This document shows, piece by piece, positions 50,447 to 59,901 of a DNA stretch of 64,000 bases. The position numbers were made by a program, and so were the translations under genes. Under the pieces are notes generated by a model, which saw only the letters and a list, made by a program, of their open reading frames with translations, was not told the DNA's origin and did not search any database. The stretch spans positions 248,001-312,000 of the forward strand of contig CADAWR010000003.1 of NCBI GenBank assembly GCA_902791695.1. Direction: 5' to 3'. Every line of letters begins with the position of its first letter. The first letter of the stretch is position 1. The stretch is from an uncultured Bacteroidota bacterium. Its GTDB lineage: Bacteria; Bacteroidota; Bacteroidia; Bacteroidales; P3.

Positions 50447-52261
50447 TCAGAACTGGAAGTAGATAAAGGGCTGCAGGTCGGCGGTAACGAACTGGTAAAG
50501 CACGACGACGGTGACTACCACCACTATGACCATGAGCCACAGTGGCATGAGGGCGAACCAGAGGCGGTAGCGGCGCTTGAAGCGGACGGGGAGCCAGTGT
50601 ACGGCCATGCCGAGGGCGAAGAGGAGGAAGGGTGCCCAGTAGTGGCCGATGATGGAGGGTATCTGCGCCAGTTGCCAGTGCGACCCTATCTGGCCGACCA
50701 TGAGGGAGGCTGTCATCCAGGCCACTTCGTTGGCTTCGGCGGGGTCGAGGTTGGAGCCGCTGCGGAAGAAGAGGCGTGTGAAGGAGATGAAGACGAAGGT
50801 GAGCAGGGTGCTCCATACCAGCCTGCCGCGCTGTGTGCCTTTGGCGTCCTGGGGCAGCAGGTTGAGCACCGTGAATCCGACGAAGGACACCACGGCTATG
50901 AACCACAGCATGTTGAGCAGCGGTCCGCCGACGGTGAGTTTGAGCCCGAGGAGCAGGGCGCATGAGGCGGCGATGGCGGCAATCTGCGACTTCCGGCTGC
51001 GTTTACTCCACCATTTGTAGACGAGTATTCCCAGTCCGTTGAGGCCGCCCCAGGTGATGAAGTTGAAGGATGCGCCATGCCAGAGGCCGCCGAGGAGCAT
51101 GGTGTCCATGTTGTTGACGTTGGTGCCGAGGGTACGGCGATGACCGGGGCGCAGGAAGTACAGCAATACCACGGTGACTATGACGGCTGCAGCCACCACC
51201 GTGAAGGCGGTGCTGTGGAGGCGGAAGGAGGCTATGGCGAGGATGGCGGCGAGGATGAAGTAGGAGAGGAAGCCTGCGCTGCGGTTGCCGCCGAGGGGTA
51301 TGTAGAGGTAGTCGCGCAGCCAGCGCGAGAGTGACATGTGCCAGCGGCGCCAGAAGTCGGTGGGATTGGTGGCCTTGTAGGGCGAGTTGAAGTTCATGGG
51401 GAGGTAGAAGCCCATCATCATGGCCACGCCGATGGCTATGTCGGTGTAGCCCGAGAAGTCGGCGTAGACCTGCATGGAGTAGAGCATGAGGGCGGAGAAG
51501 TTCTCGAAGGGGGTGTAGAGAGTGGGGTTCTCGAAGATGCGGTCGACGAAGTTGACGGCCAGATAGTCGCTGAGCACCAGTTTTTTGACCAAGCCGTTGA
51601 GTATCCAGAAGACTGCTATGCCGAACTGGCGGCGAGAGAGGAAGAAGGGTTTGTAGAGCTGTGGCACGAATTGGTCGGCGCGGAGTATGGGTCCGGCGAC
51701 GAGCTGGGGGAAGAATGAGGTGTAGAAGCCGAAGTCGAGGATGTTGGAGACGTGGGCTATCTTGCGCTTGTAGACGTCGACGATGTAGCTGATGTTCTGG
51801 AAGGTGAAGAAGGAGATGCCGACGGGGAGCAGTATCTTGATGCCGATGCTGTATTCGGTGCCGAAGGTGGCATTGAATATATCAGTGAAGAAATAGGCGT
51901 ACTTGAAGAAGCCTAGGACGGCGAGGTTGACGGTGACGCCGATGGCCATCAGTGCTTTGCGGCGGGGCTGCGAGGGCGACGAGTCCATGTGTATGCCGAG
52001 GAGCCAGCCGAGGAGGGTGGAGAAGACGAGGAGCAGGACGAAGAGGCCTGAGGTCTTGTAGTAGAAGAGCAGGCTGACGGCGAAGAGGTAGGCGTTGCGG
52101 GCCACGCGGCGCTGCTTGGTGAGCGGTCGGTCGGTGCAGAAGAAGGTGTAGACGGCGAAGACGATGAGGAAGAAGACCCAGAAGTGTATCTGGGTGAACA
52201 GCAGCGGATGTGAGCTGTCGAAGCTGAAGAGCTGTCCAAGGTATGTCAGGAGGTCGCTCAC
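50447..52261 (-). CDS. MBOAT-family O-acyltransferase (AlgI/DltB-like)
   Basis: 604 residues from a GTG at 52261 that overlaps the SGNH stop. A polytopic membrane protein with the MBOAT core: FGFYTSFFPQLVAGPI (about 177-192), FWRRWHMSLSRWLRDYLYIP from 303, LGGN and the catalytic His395 in GGLWHGASFNF. Between LGGN and His395 it carries about 50 extra residues with two hydrophobic stretches. Such enzymes move acyl groups across the membrane to an SGNH partner that esterifies a cell-surface glycan. It is last in the long lptC-lpxD operon. Confidence 0.92.
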   Translation of the reverse strand: MSDLLTYLGQLFSFDSSHPLLFTQIHFWVFFLIVFAVYTFFCTDRPLTKQRRVARNAYLFAVSLLFYYKTSGLFVLLLVFSTLLGWLLGIHMDSSPSQPRRKALMAIGVTVNLAVLGFFKYAYFFTDIFNATFGTEYSIGIKILLPVGISFFTFQNISYIVDVYKRKIAHVSNILDFGFYTSFFPQLVAGPILRADQFVPQLYKPFFLSRRQFGIAVFWILNGLVKKLVLSDYLAVNFVDRIFENPTLYTPFENFSALMLYSMQVYADFSGYTDIAIGVAMMMGFYLPMNFNSPYKATNPTDFWRRWHMSLSRWLRDYLYIPLGGNRSAGFLSYFILAAILAIASFRLHSTAFTVVAAAVIVTVVLLYFLRPGHRRTLGTNVNNMDTMLLGGLWHGASFNFITWGGLNGLGILVYKWWSKRSRKSQIAAIAASCALLLGLKLTVGGPLLNMLWFIAVVSFVGFTVLNLLPQDAKGTQRGRLVWSTLLTFVFISFTRLFFRSGSNLDPAEANEVAWMTASLMVGQIGSHWQLAQIPSIIGHYWAPFLLFALGMAVHWLPVRFKRRYRLWFALMPLWLMVIVVVVTVVVLYQFVTADLQPFIYFQF

Positions 52262-53487
52262 CTGGTGCGGTGTTTTTTGATGGCGTTGTCAAGGGCTTGG
52301 TAGAAGAGTGTGCCCACAAGTTGGTAGCCTGAGGTGGTGAAGTGTACGCGGTCTTTCTGTGCGAGTCCGGCTTTCATCCATTTCTCCATGGAGTTGAGGC
52401 CGCCCATGACCTCGAACTGGTCCCATACGGCGCCGTCGGTGTCGTGGGCCAGGCGGTAGAAGACTTCGCGTGCCAGTGGACCGTTGGGGTTGACCTTGTA
52501 GCGGCGGCGGCCGGTCTTGCGGAAGCAGTCGTTGTTGGTGATGAAGATGAAGGCGCAGTCGGGGTTTACGCTGCGTATGGAGTCGACGAGCTGCAGGTAG
52601 CTTTGGCGGAAGGCCGCGGTGTCGAAGTCGTTGCCAAAGGCATCGTTGATGCCGATGCCGAAGACCACGACGTCGGGGTGCAGGAGGCGCAGGTCGCGCA
52701 CGAAGTTCTGGCAGCGCAGGTAGTCGCCCAGCGCGGCGCCGTTGACGCCGATGGAGTGATAGGTGAAGCCGGGCTGGCGGTTGTCGAGGAGGATGCCTGT
52801 GACGGTGAACTGGTCGCCGGGTTGACAGGGGAGGACGATGCAGAATGAGTCGACGGCCTGCCCGAAATTGAAGACATAGCGGTCGGTGCCGGCGTCGATG
52901 TACGACGGATACACTTCGCGGCTTGCGAGGCGCAGGCGTGGCACTATGCCATGGTCGCTGTGTCCGAGAAGTACCACGCGGGTGGTGGCATAGTCGACGC
53001 GGGGCTCGTTGAGTTGTATTGCTATTTCGGTAAGGGTGTCTGAGGCCGTCACAGCGATGCCGCAAAGGCCCAGGGGGTAGGTGTGCTCTTTGTAGACGTT
53101 GCGGGTGAGTATCATGCGCTGTGGGCAGTGGACGCGGTAGTCGGCGGGGTTATTGCACTTGGCAGCGGCGGAGTAGGGGAAGATCATGCCTCGCGGCCCC
53201 ACAAGGCCGGGGTTGTCGGCGAGGATGTTGCAACGCACCGTGTTGGGGAGGCTGCCGGCCTGCACATGCGAGCTGCCGATGTGGACGATGCTGAGGTTGC
53301 CATGGTTTGTGTTCTGCACTTGTTGCCAACGGTCGAAGAGCCGGTTGATTGAGGGCGATGCGCTGTCGTAGTGCAATTCGTTGAGGCTGTATCTAATGAA
53401 TTTGTGGTACGGCTCTTCCTGCGAGTGTACGGAGAGCGGCCCTGTGGCGAGAAGTGCCAGAAGTATCAGTGTAAGGTGTTGTTTCAT
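52258..53487 (-). CDS. SGNH-hydrolase-fold protein (acyl esterase/transferase), second of pair
   Basis: 409 residues from the ATG at 53487. A signal peptide ends near SVHSQ. Block I is IVHIGSSHVQAG, with the nucleophile likely Ser73 and Ser in place of the usual Asp of GDS. A later FGIGINDAFGN forms the GxND block and KDRVH (D379, H382) the DxxH block. It is periplasmic. It overlaps both neighbours by 4 bp. It likely completes acyl transfer started by the MBOAT protein. Confidence 0.85.
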   Translation of the reverse strand: MKQHLTLILLALLATGPLSVHSQEEPYHKFIRYSLNELHYDSASPSINRLFDRWQQVQNTNHGNLSIVHIGSSHVQAGSLPNTVRCNILADNPGLVGPRGMIFPYSAAAKCNNPADYRVHCPQRMILTRNVYKEHTYPLGLCGIAVTASDTLTEIAIQLNEPRVDYATTRVVLLGHSDHGIVPRLRLASREVYPSYIDAGTDRYVFNFGQAVDSFCIVLPCQPGDQFTVTGILLDNRQPGFTYHSIGVNGAALGDYLRCQNFVRDLRLLHPDVVVFGIGINDAFGNDFDTAAFRQSYLQLVDSIRSVNPDCAFIFITNNDCFRKTGRRRYKVNPNGPLAREVFYRLAHDTDGAVWDQFEVMGGLNSMEKWMKAGLAQKDRVHFTTSGYQLVGTLFYQALDNAIKKHRTR

Positions 53488-54875
53488 TGTTTGGCTCCTT
53501 TCTTGCGGCGTTCGAGTTGGTATAGGCGATGACTGTTGTCGAATGCCTCGGCCAGCATGTCGCCCATACGGTCGGCACCTTTCTGCGAGAAGTGAATGTA
53601 GTCGTTGCCGGCGAGCCCCTGGCGGGTCCACTGCGGCATGGAGTTGTAGCCGCCCATGGCATGGTAGATGCTCCAGTAGGCGGCACCGTGGGCGGTGGCG
53701 GTGGCGGAGAGGCTGTCGATAAGCTGCGGTATGATGGGGTAGGTCTGCAGCTCGCCTTTGATGCGGGTGCTCATGTCTGATGGGCCGATGAAGAGTATCT
53801 TGGCTTTCGGGCAGCAGCGATGTACGTAGTCTATCTGCTTGCCGATGGACTGGCAGTAAGTGGATATTTCGGACTCGCGCTTGATGTAAGGTACTGAGTT
53901 GCCGCCGAACTGCATGATGATGAGCCCCACGTCGAGGGTGCTGTAGGCTGCGGTGAGCAGTTGCTCGTTGACGAGGGTGAATTGCTGGCCTGAGCAGCCG
54001 CGCATGGGTATGTTGTCCACGGCCACGCCGTAGCCGGCGTCGACGGTGACGGCGTAGAGGTCGGCGCTGCCGCTGACGCGCAGGCGGACGGCGCTGGTGA
54101 TGCTGTCGGTGCTCCACGCAAGCACTCCCACACCTTGTGGGGCTATCTTCTGTTGGGGGCCTTTATTGCCTTTCAAGTCTGTGAATTCGGCTGTGAGGCT
54201 GCTGCGGTTGTTGGCTATTAGGCGTACATGCTCGAAGCGTTTGGCGGCATCGTCTACACGCGTATTGTTAGCGCTCTTGACTGTTACTGTGGCGCTACCG
54301 CCCTCAAGGCGGAAACATTGCATCATTAGGCCATAGTTGCCGCGGCTGCGCACGGTGAGGCTGTCGCCGAAGGAGGCCAAGTGAACAAGCTCGCCGCTGT
54401 TACTCTGCCGCATGGTCATGTTGGGGGTGGTTGTGTGGAACGGCAGCATTCCAGGGCCGCCGCCGCCGTAGTTTCCCTGCATGTAGGCACGCAGGCGTGA
54501 AGAGATGTGGTCAAGTTCGATCTGCGAGTCGCCGTAGTGCATGATGCGTACGGTGCGACGGTTGGCCTGGGCTTGCTCGACGGTGCTCCAGAAAGCATCG
54601 AGGTAATGAGGCTCAGGAAGCCAGAAGCGCAGTTTGCCGCTGTCGACAAGACGATGATAGTAGGCTATGGAGTCGTTGAGTATCATCTGGCCTGGAGAGG
54701 GCTCATAGACAGGTTCCAAAGGTACGGATTGGCGGCTCTCCACGAGGGAATGCAGGGAGGGGAGGCGCAGATTGAGGCTGCCAATATTTATGCCGTCGTG
54801 CGGAAAGCAGATGCTCAACGCAAACAGCGAGACAATTACGATGACGAATACCCGCAGTATTTCGCGAGCTTTCAT
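53484..54875 (-). CDS. SGNH/GDSL-family protein, first of pair
   Basis: 463 residues. One N-terminal membrane helix (VFVIVIVSLFALSICF) anchors it with a periplasmic body. Block I is RIMHYGDSQIELDH (Ser117); IIMQFGGNSV is the block III equivalent, and NDYIHFSQKG gives D425 and H428. It overlaps lpxD and the second SGNH gene by 4 bp each. The paired SGNH proteins next to an MBOAT gene suggest O-acylation of a surface polysaccharide or LPS part. Confidence 0.87.
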   Translation of the reverse strand: MKAREILRVFVIVIVSLFALSICFPHDGINIGSLNLRLPSLHSLVESRQSVPLEPVYEPSPGQMILNDSIAYYHRLVDSGKLRFWLPEPHYLDAFWSTVEQAQANRRTVRIMHYGDSQIELDHISSRLRAYMQGNYGGGGPGMLPFHTTTPNMTMRQSNSGELVHLASFGDSLTVRSRGNYGLMMQCFRLEGGSATVTVKSANNTRVDDAAKRFEHVRLIANNRSSLTAEFTDLKGNKGPQQKIAPQGVGVLAWSTDSITSAVRLRVSGSADLYAVTVDAGYGVAVDNIPMRGCSGQQFTLVNEQLLTAAYSTLDVGLIIMQFGGNSVPYIKRESEISTYCQSIGKQIDYVHRCCPKAKILFIGPSDMSTRIKGELQTYPIIPQLIDSLSATATAHGAAYWSIYHAMGGYNSMPQWTRQGLAGNDYIHFSQKGADRMGDMLAEAFDNSHRLYQLERRKKGAKQ

Positions 54876-55885
54876 CGACGCTCCAGTTTGTCTATGCGGT
54901 CAACGATTTTGTCGAGGTTACGGAACAGAACCTCTATCTTGCGGCGTTTGTTGGCGTCGATGGCCGGGCTGCCGAAGATGGTGGCATTGTCGGCCACCGA
55001 GCGGGTGACGCCGCTTTGGGCCGCCACTGTGACATGGTTGCCAACGGTGATGTGGCCCACCAGACCGGCCTGACCGGCGATTATGCACTCCTCGCCCACG
55101 TGGCAACTGCCCGCAATGCCAACCTGCGAGGCCATGGCGGTATTGCGGCCGATGACCACATTGTGGGCCAGCTGGCAGAGGTTGTCGACCTTAACGCCTT
55201 GATGCAGTATGGTGGAACCCATGGTGGCACGGTCGATGCAGGTGTTGGCTCCAATCTCCACGTTATCTTCCAGCACCACGTTGCCTATCTGGTCAATCTT
55301 GTTCCATGTTCCGTCGCCAGCGGGGGCGAATCCGAAGCCGTCGGAGCCTATCACTGCACCGGCATGGATTATGCAGTTGCGGCCTATCTCAACTCCTTCG
55401 TAGACTTTCACACCGGCGTAGATGATTGTGCCGTTGCCAATCTTGCAGTTGTCGCCGATGGTGGCGTTAGGATATATCTTGACGTCGTTGCCGATGGTAC
55501 AGTGGCGTCCGACCACGGCATACTCGCCCATGTAGCAGCGTTTGCCCAGCTTGCTGCCGCGTCCGACATGGCTGTGCCACGAGCGGCCTTTTGGGGGCTT
55601 GGTGCGCTCATTGAAGGTGTGCAGGAGTAAGGCTACTGCCATATATGGGTTGTCGACGCGTATAAGCGTGGAGCCTATGGGGTGTTCGGGTACGAAATCC
55701 TTGCGCACTATCACTATCGAGGCTTGCTGCTCGTAGATGTAATGTGTGTATTTGGCGTTGCCGAGGAAGGTAATGCCGCCTTCGCAGCCTTCTTCTATTT
55801 TGCAAGGTTTCCACACCTTGACGTTCTCGTCGCCCTCAACGGTGCCTTTCACCACACGGGCCAGTTCTTTTGCTGTCAGTTGCAT
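54872..55885 (-). CDS. lpxD: UDP-3-O-acylglucosamine N-acyltransferase
   Basis: 337 residues. It adds the N-linked acyl chain in lipid A synthesis. The N-terminal uridine-binding domain (about 1-100) is followed by the left-handed beta-helix of hexapeptide repeats (about 105-310), including DGFGFAP and the catalytic His in CQLAHNVVIG. A coiled tail (VLFRNLDKIVDRIDKLERR) ends the protein. It lies 5 bp after lptC and overlaps the SGNH gene. Confidence 0.96.
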   Translation of the reverse strand: MQLTAKELARVVKGTVEGDENVKVWKPCKIEEGCEGGITFLGNAKYTHYIYEQQASIVIVRKDFVPEHPIGSTLIRVDNPYMAVALLLHTFNERTKPPKGRSWHSHVGRGSKLGKRCYMGEYAVVGRHCTIGNDVKIYPNATIGDNCKIGNGTIIYAGVKVYEGVEIGRNCIIHAGAVIGSDGFGFAPAGDGTWNKIDQIGNVVLEDNVEIGANTCIDRATMGSTILHQGVKVDNLCQLAHNVVIGRNTAMASQVGIAGSCHVGEECIIAGQAGLVGHITVGNHVTVAAQSGVTRSVADNATIFGSPAIDANKRRKIEVLFRNLDKIVDRIDKLERR

Positions 55886-55890
55886 GCTGT

Positions 55891-56475
55891 TCAGTCTTCA
55901 AATTCAATTATACCACGTTGGTGGATTATCTGCATGTTCTCCATGCGTTGGTTGCTGACGAAGCCGTCGCCCAGCGTGATGCGGTTACCGTTTTTGGCGC
56001 GCACGGGGTGTTCGGAGTAGATACGGTCTTCGGCGGAGTTCCAGATAAGGTCCTGCAGGTAGATGGTGTCGCCGGAGCCATAGTCGATGACTACCACGCT
56101 GTCGTAGGCTTCCATGATGTCGCGGTCGTCATACGAGGTGGCCTCTCCGGCTTCAATATATGTCTTTTTTTTGTCTATGCCGTCGTAGAGTATGAGGGAT
56201 ACGCGCTGGTTACCGCGGCTGCGGTAGATGGTTTTAACCACTGGACGCTCGTACTTTTGTATCAGCGGAGCTTCAAGCTTGAGTTGCAGCTTGCCATCTT
56301 CGGTGCGATGTACGTGGGCATCGGTCACCTGCTGGCTGGCCGAGTCGCTCCAGTCCTCAGGCAGCATATCTTTATCGTTCTTGCACGACGTGGTAAGGGT
56401 GATAAACAGACAAGCCGATAGGAGCGTAAGCCATCGGCACGCCCCTATCGAATTGTCGTTGAAGTATGTCCTCAC
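55891..56475 (-). CDS. lptC: LPS export protein LptC (lipoprotein-like)
   Basis: 194 residues from a GTG at 56475. The N-terminus has a hydrophobic segment ending TLTTSCKND (Cys31, a lipobox). The LptC core is seen in ERPVVKTIYRSRGNQRVSLI, AGEATSYDDRDIMEAYDSVVV, TIYLQDLIWNSAEDRIYSEHP and NRITLGDGFVSNQ. It links the LptBFG pump to the periplasmic bridge. It starts 4 bp after the TPR-like gene stop. Confidence 0.88.
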   Translation of the reverse strand: MRTYFNDNSIGACRWLTLLSACLFITLTTSCKNDKDMLPEDWSDSASQQVTDAHVHRTEDGKLQLKLEAPLIQKYERPVVKTIYRSRGNQRVSLILYDGIDKKKTYIEAGEATSYDDRDIMEAYDSVVVIDYGSGDTIYLQDLIWNSAEDRIYSEHPVRAKNGNRITLGDGFVSNQRMENMQIIHQRGIIEFED

Positions 56476-56479
56476 TCGC

Positions 56480-57838
56480 TTAACGTGTTCTTACTATTGT
56501 CGATTCTCCTATCCAACCAGGCACTCTGAAACTCTTGCCATTCTCGAGGCCGGCCATGAAGGCGTCGGTCTTTGAGGGGAAGTGAGCAGCATAACTGTTG
56601 ATGAGTTGGTTGCAGGCTTCGATGTTATCCTCGGTAGGTTCAACGGATTTGGAGCGTTGCAGTTTGTCGACAGCGGCCCAGTAGGCACTCTTGCCGCCCA
56701 CATTGTCCTCTGATGCGCTGCTCACGGTGGAAGCGTAGAGCAGAGCTATTCTCATGTAAGGCTCACCCTTGGTGGCGTCGACGGATGCGGCGTTGTTGTA
56801 GGCTGTGCGGGCAGCACCCCAGTTCTTGGCACCCGTGTGGGCGTAGCCGAGGAAGAGGTAGGCGTTGTATTTGTCCTTATCGCCTACTCCCTGGATGGCA
56901 TCGTTCAGGTATTTGATGGCATCATTGTACTGCTTCTTCGATATGCACATCTGCCCCATACGCATAGCAGTAGCGGGGCTGGGCTCCAGGCGGTAGAGGT
57001 TCTCTGTGGCGCGGAAGAAGAGGTCCTGTTCGGTGCAGCGCTTGCGCATCATGATGCCGGTAATCTTCTTCAGCAGGTCCACGTTCTCGGGGTCAGCCTC
57101 GAACTTCTTGCCGTAGATCTCCACCAGCTGGTCGCAGCTGGCGTAGGGTGAGAAGGCGGCTTCGACACCGGCGATGTAGCCGCGGATTGTGGCAGCCTTC
57201 ACGCTGTCGGCAGCGTTCTCATGCAGCTCGTCCTCCAGCAGGTCGCTGGCTATGTCGTAGTTGTCAACCACCAGCGTGGGCTCGGCGTAGCCGGCGCGCA
57301 CATAGTTAATGGTGGCTTCCATGTACTTCACTAGGTAGGCGGCCTCAAGGTCGTCGCCACCGATTCTAACAGCCTCGCTGTATAGGGCGTAGTACTGCTG
57401 CAGACCGTCTTCTTTCAGTATCTCCTCAAGCTCGTTGGCCTTCTTGGCAGTGTACTTGGCTGCCTCGCCGTATTTGACGATACGGGTGTCGTACATGGCC
57501 ATCAGCTCGTCGATGTAGGCTTTCTTCTCCTCCTCACTTTTGGCGTTGGCAATCATGACCTTCATGATGTTGGCACCGTTTATATAGAGGTTCTTGCTCT
57601 GTTTGGGGCAGTTGGCGACTATGGTCTTCCACTGCGGATAGGCTTCCTGCAGATAGCGTTGGTCTTTCGAGGCTTTGTATTGTTTCACGTTCTCCTGATA
57701 GAGGGACACTGCCTCCATCATGGGTTGCGGGTTGGCGAGAGCCTCGTCGTTGCAGCCCCATTTCTCAAGCTGTGCCGCTGCGGGCAGCGCCGTGGCCGCC
57801 AGCAGAGCTCCGATGGTCAATGTTCTGAGTGTTTTCAT
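56480..57838 (-). CDS. secreted tetratricopeptide-like protein
   Basis: 452 residues from MKTLRTLTIGALL (57838), with a signal peptide ending at AAAQ. The rest is alpha-helical, with TPR-like repeats clear from about 300 (MGQMCISKKQYNDAIKYLND, then YLFLGYAHTGAKNWGAARTAY). In Bacteroidota a protein of this type commonly lies between lptC and an OM protein next to coaX. It is likely periplasmic; a role in envelope biogenesis is inferred from context only. Confidence 0.75.
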   Translation of the reverse strand: MKTLRTLTIGALLAATALPAAAQLEKWGCNDEALANPQPMMEAVSLYQENVKQYKASKDQRYLQEAYPQWKTIVANCPKQSKNLYINGANIMKVMIANAKSEEEKKAYIDELMAMYDTRIVKYGEAAKYTAKKANELEEILKEDGLQQYYALYSEAVRIGGDDLEAAYLVKYMEATINYVRAGYAEPTLVVDNYDIASDLLEDELHENAADSVKAATIRGYIAGVEAAFSPYASCDQLVEIYGKKFEADPENVDLLKKITGIMMRKRCTEQDLFFRATENLYRLEPSPATAMRMGQMCISKKQYNDAIKYLNDAIQGVGDKDKYNAYLFLGYAHTGAKNWGAARTAYNNAASVDATKGEPYMRIALLYASTVSSASEDNVGGKSAYWAAVDKLQRSKSVEPTEDNIEACNQLINSYAAHFPSKTDAFMAGLENGKSFRVPGWIGESTIVRTR

Positions 57839-57902
57839 TGTTATTTTGTTTTTTGTTTGTTCGTTCTTTTCTGATTTAGTATCGCCCACGGGCTTTTTAT
57901 TG

Positions 57903-59228
57903 CTAATTGTATTTTCTCTTCACGAACCAGCGTTCGCAGCTGCTTATGGCAATGCCGAAGGTGACGCAGTTGCGTTGCATGATTTCGGTTCTACCCATAC
58001 GGTTGTAATCGACACTGATGGTGAGTAGCGAGCGCCCTTTGCGCATAGGCAGGCTCAAACCAGCCCCCACGCCCCAGCGGTCCACTCTTTTGTCGCCGCC
58101 ATCTGTGGTAACATACATCAGCCCTTGTTCCATGTGAGCACCGAGGCTCCAGCCCATACGGCTGAAGTAGTTTGAGGCATCCATGTTGACCATCTTCTCA
58201 AACCCTAATGCATAACTGCTGTAGGCGCCGCTGCACATGGCGCTTTCGCCGAATATGGTGCGACCCTCTGGTTCGGTGTAACGTAACCCCTGCCAAGCAC
58301 CGAAGGCCATATCGGCAGCCACTTGCCATTGTCCATTCCGCTCAAGACTCAAGCCCACACCTATGGTGTTTGCTTGTTCCAGTAGGCCTCTAGTCTCGGC
58401 ACTCTCTCCGCGTTTTGGGAAGATGGTGTCCAGCAGACTTTCCGACGAGGGAAGGTAGGTGTATATGAGATCAATCTCTTTTGATTTCAATTTCATGTTG
58501 GGCTTGTAGTTCATACCGACAGCCAGCGTGTATCTCTCGCCTAGTGCGTGATGGTATTGTATGCCGAAATCCAGCAACGCATTGCCGAGTCGCAGCTCTT
58601 TGGCTTTTCTTTCGTTAATGAAGTTGGTGTCGGTGGAACTGTATGATAGCAGCTTTACAAGCTTGCCGGTGAGGTAGCCCACGTTGAAGCCAGCCGTCAA
58701 GCGGTTCTCCTTGTTGTCGATGATATTGAATCCCAGACCAGCGAACACTTCGTTGGCACCGCCGTCACCGCTAGCCTCTGTCCTATAGGTGAAGCCGTCG
58801 GCACCTTTGGTTTGAACAACTGTCAGGTAGTCTATTGTGGAGTAGGGCATCAGTCCTACAGCAACTTTGAGCCAATTTGTCACTGGCATACCCATGGCCA
58901 GATAGGATAGATTGCCGTCGGCGTCTTTGGCTTTCTGTGTCCCGCTGGTCAGGCGGCATGTCTGCACATTGAAGCCAATGTCGAACACGAAGCTTTCCAT
59001 TTCTATGCTGCCATAGGAGGCTGCGTTGAAGGGGTTAATGTAGTTGTTGCTGGAGCGTGTGTACACCACGCCGCCCATACGTGCCGCCATCGGCATGTTG
59101 AACGGCAGATCGCTGACACCTAACCCATACTGTGAGTAGGGCAGGTTGAAGCCATTTTGTGCTTCGGCTTTAATGCTTATAAGGCTTAAAAGCCACAGTA
59201 GTCCTATTATCAGTTTCTTATTGCTCAT
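57903..59228 (-). CDS. outer-membrane protein, FadL-like barrel
   Basis: 441 residues with a signal peptide (SNKKLIIGLLWLLSLISIKAEAQ). The mature start (NLPYSQYGLGVSDLPFNMP) and the ARMGG...NPFNAASYG segment recall FadL/PorV-like OM proteins. About fourteen strands follow, and the end reads CERWFVKRKYN. It overlaps the coaX end by 11 bp and lies upstream of the TPR-like gene. Function unknown. Confidence 0.7.
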   Translation of the reverse strand: MSNKKLIIGLLWLLSLISIKAEAQNGFNLPYSQYGLGVSDLPFNMPMAARMGGVVYTRSSNNYINPFNAASYGSIEMESFVFDIGFNVQTCRLTSGTQKAKDADGNLSYLAMGMPVTNWLKVAVGLMPYSTIDYLTVVQTKGADGFTYRTEASGDGGANEVFAGLGFNIIDNKENRLTAGFNVGYLTGKLVKLLSYSSTDTNFINERKAKELRLGNALLDFGIQYHHALGERYTLAVGMNYKPNMKLKSKEIDLIYTYLPSSESLLDTIFPKRGESAETRGLLEQANTIGVGLSLERNGQWQVAADMAFGAWQGLRYTEPEGRTIFGESAMCSGAYSSYALGFEKMVNMDASNYFSRMGWSLGAHMEQGLMYVTTDGGDKRVDRWGVGAGLSLPMRKGRSLLTISVDYNRMGRTEIMQRNCVTFGIAISSCERWFVKRKYN

Positions 59229-59901
59229 TGTATATCATTATCTCGTTCAATCCTGTCATTGTCAACAGAGGTTGGAGTTCCCAGCTTGTGGCGCCTGCTT
59301 TCGTCAGGCGCTGTGCGTCGCCGCCGGTAAGCAGTACATTGAGTTTGCCACACTTCTCGCGGTACAGAGCCACATATCCAGCCAGCGCCAGCATCGTTGC
59401 GCCGAGTGTTCCGGCCAGTATGCATTCTTCTGTTGAGCGACCCAAGGCCGGAGCACGGTCCACACCATCCAGACTTATTAGTGGCAGCCGTGCCGTCCTG
59501 TCGTGCATGGCGTTGAGGCTCATGTCGAGGCCCGGCATGATGGCACCGCCGTGGTACACGCCGTCTGCAGCGAGGAAATCCACCGTGATGCATGTGCCGG
59601 CGTCTATCACGAGGCAAGCCTCGCCCTTGTGCAGACTCCACGCACCGCAGGCCGCAGCAATGCGGTCAGGCCCCAAGGTCTGTGGTGTCTTGTAGTCGAG
59701 GCGTATGGGGAGCGGTGTCTCGGCGGTAAGCAATGGTATGTCGTACACCGTGTCGGGAAGCGTGCCGCTGGCGCAAGCCAGTACACCCTCTGCAACAGTG
59801 AGTTTGTCTGTGGGCAGGTCATAGCCATGTTCCAGCAGCGTGTGCTCCTCGAATGCAGCCCACTTTACAGCGGTGTTTCCTATATCAAGCGTTAGATTCA
59901 C
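59218..59901 (-). CDS. coaX: type III pantothenate kinase
   Basis: 227 residues from a GTG at 59901. It phosphorylates pantothenate, the first step of coenzyme A synthesis. ASKHA motifs: LTLDIGNTAVKWA, LDYKTPQTLGPDRIAAACGA, LVIDAGTCITVDFL and GGAIMPGLDMSLNAMHDRTA. Its start lies within the 3' end of pth (17-bp overlap). Confidence 0.94.
   Translation of the reverse strand: MNLTLDIGNTAVKWAAFEEHTLLEHGYDLPTDKLTVAEGVLACASGTLPDTVYDIPLLTAETPLPIRLDYKTPQTLGPDRIAAACGAWSLHKGEACLVIDAGTCITVDFLAADGVYHGGAIMPGLDMSLNAMHDRTARLPLISLDGVDRAPALGRSTEECILAGTLGATMLALAGYVALYREKCGKLNVLLTGGDAQRLTKAGATSWELQPLLTMTGLNEIMIYNEQ

Noticed and set aside
52258-54117. long frame joining the second SGNH protein to upstream sequence (619 residues)
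   Set aside because: The N-terminal part is Arg/His-rich out-of-frame translation of the first SGNH gene. The ATG at 53487 with a signal peptide and 4-bp overlap is the real start.
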